DNA of 24,553 bases from JBHENC01 sp051000345 (GTDB lineage Bacteria; Acidobacteriota; Blastocatellia; Pyrinomonadales; Pyrinomonadaceae). The notes under the pieces are model-generated. The model did no database searches. It was not told the DNA's origin and saw only the letters and a program-made list of their open reading frames with translations. Each line of letters opens with the position of its first letter. The first letter of the stretch is position 1. The stretch spans positions 1 to 24,553 of the forward strand of contig JBPCOJ010000116.1 of NCBI GenBank assembly GCA_051000345.1, written 5' to 3'. The position numbers were made by a program, and so were the translations under genes. This document shows positions 24,438 to 24,553 of the stretch, piece after piece.

Positions 24438-24553
24438 TTACGCAATAGTCATCTTAACCGAAGGGGATTTCAGTTGCTGAATCAGATACTCGGACAACTG
24501 CCCATACTTGATTTGATAGACCGTGCGTTTAGTCTCATACGCCAGTTCTTTGA
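24438..24553 (-). CDS. 3' end of a gene, possibly a transposase in an insertion sequence
   Basis: On the - strand an open frame enters from the right edge and ends with TAA at 24440-24438; its 37 visible residues (ELAYETKRTVYQIKYGQLSE, then YLIQQLKSP) look like real protein: helical and basic. The stop codon lies inside TAGGACTTACGCAA (24432-24445), which from memory resembles the terminal inverted repeat of some insertion sequences, and a stop codon overlapping the terminal repeat is common in compact IS elements. The family cannot be given from so short a piece. The preceding 49 bases after the aldehyde dehydrogenase gene hold nothing recognisable. Confidence 0.4.
   Translation of the reverse strand, partial: KELAYETKRTVYQIKYGQLSEYLIQQLKSPSVKMTIA

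Overview
The window is a bacterial chromosomal segment of moderate to high GC with two parts. The left part is a dense sugar-phosphate operon and the right part is a looser accessory region. The gene content (a transaldolase/phosphoglucose isomerase fusion, an OpcA homologue, a GH63-type glucosidase, a class III fructose bisphosphatase, and CHAT/TPR and RDD proteins) suggests an Acidobacteriota-like organism, perhaps Blastocatellia. This is inferred from family knowledge only; no rRNA or other phylogenetic marker lies in the window.

Positions 1-13775, all on the + strand: the 3' part of a transaldolase-glucose-6-phosphate isomerase fusion, then gnd, zwf, opcA, glk, pgl, rpiB, a GH63-like glucosidase and a class III fbp. 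Together they release glucose from an oligosaccharide, phosphorylate it, oxidise it to ribulose-5-phosphate with NADPH production, isomerise the pentose phosphates, and return carbon through transaldolase, Pgi and Fbp to glucose-6-phosphate. The set is nearly complete for a cyclic oxidative pentose phosphate pathway; only transketolase, ribulose-phosphate epimerase and triose-phosphate/aldolase steps are missing. The spaces between genes carry unusual structure: two copies of a heptamer-built inverted repeat on either side of gnd, a pair of stem-loops with a T-run in the gnd leader, a hairpin before opcA, and a hairpin with a 14-bp perfect outer stem before the glucosidase gene.

Positions 13804-19613: two related CHAT (caspase-like) genes point away from each other around a zinc-ribbon RDD membrane-protein gene. 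The + strand copy is full length, with a signal peptide, TPRs, a carboxypeptidase-regulatory-like domain and a CHAT domain. The - strand copy is a deletion derivative with a frameshift at the deletion junction. The RDD gene has a near-consensus sigma70-type promoter.

Positions 19698-22748, all on the - strand: a small hypothetical protein, a DinB-like protein, a DUF4160/DUF2442 pair whose DUF4160 member carries a one-base frameshift, a VOC-family protein and a CrtC/AttH-like lipocalin-fold protein. Positions 22880-24388 encode an NAD(P)-dependent aldehyde dehydrogenase on the + strand. The last ~115 bases hold the 3' end of a - strand gene whose stop codon lies in a sequence resembling an insertion-sequence terminus.
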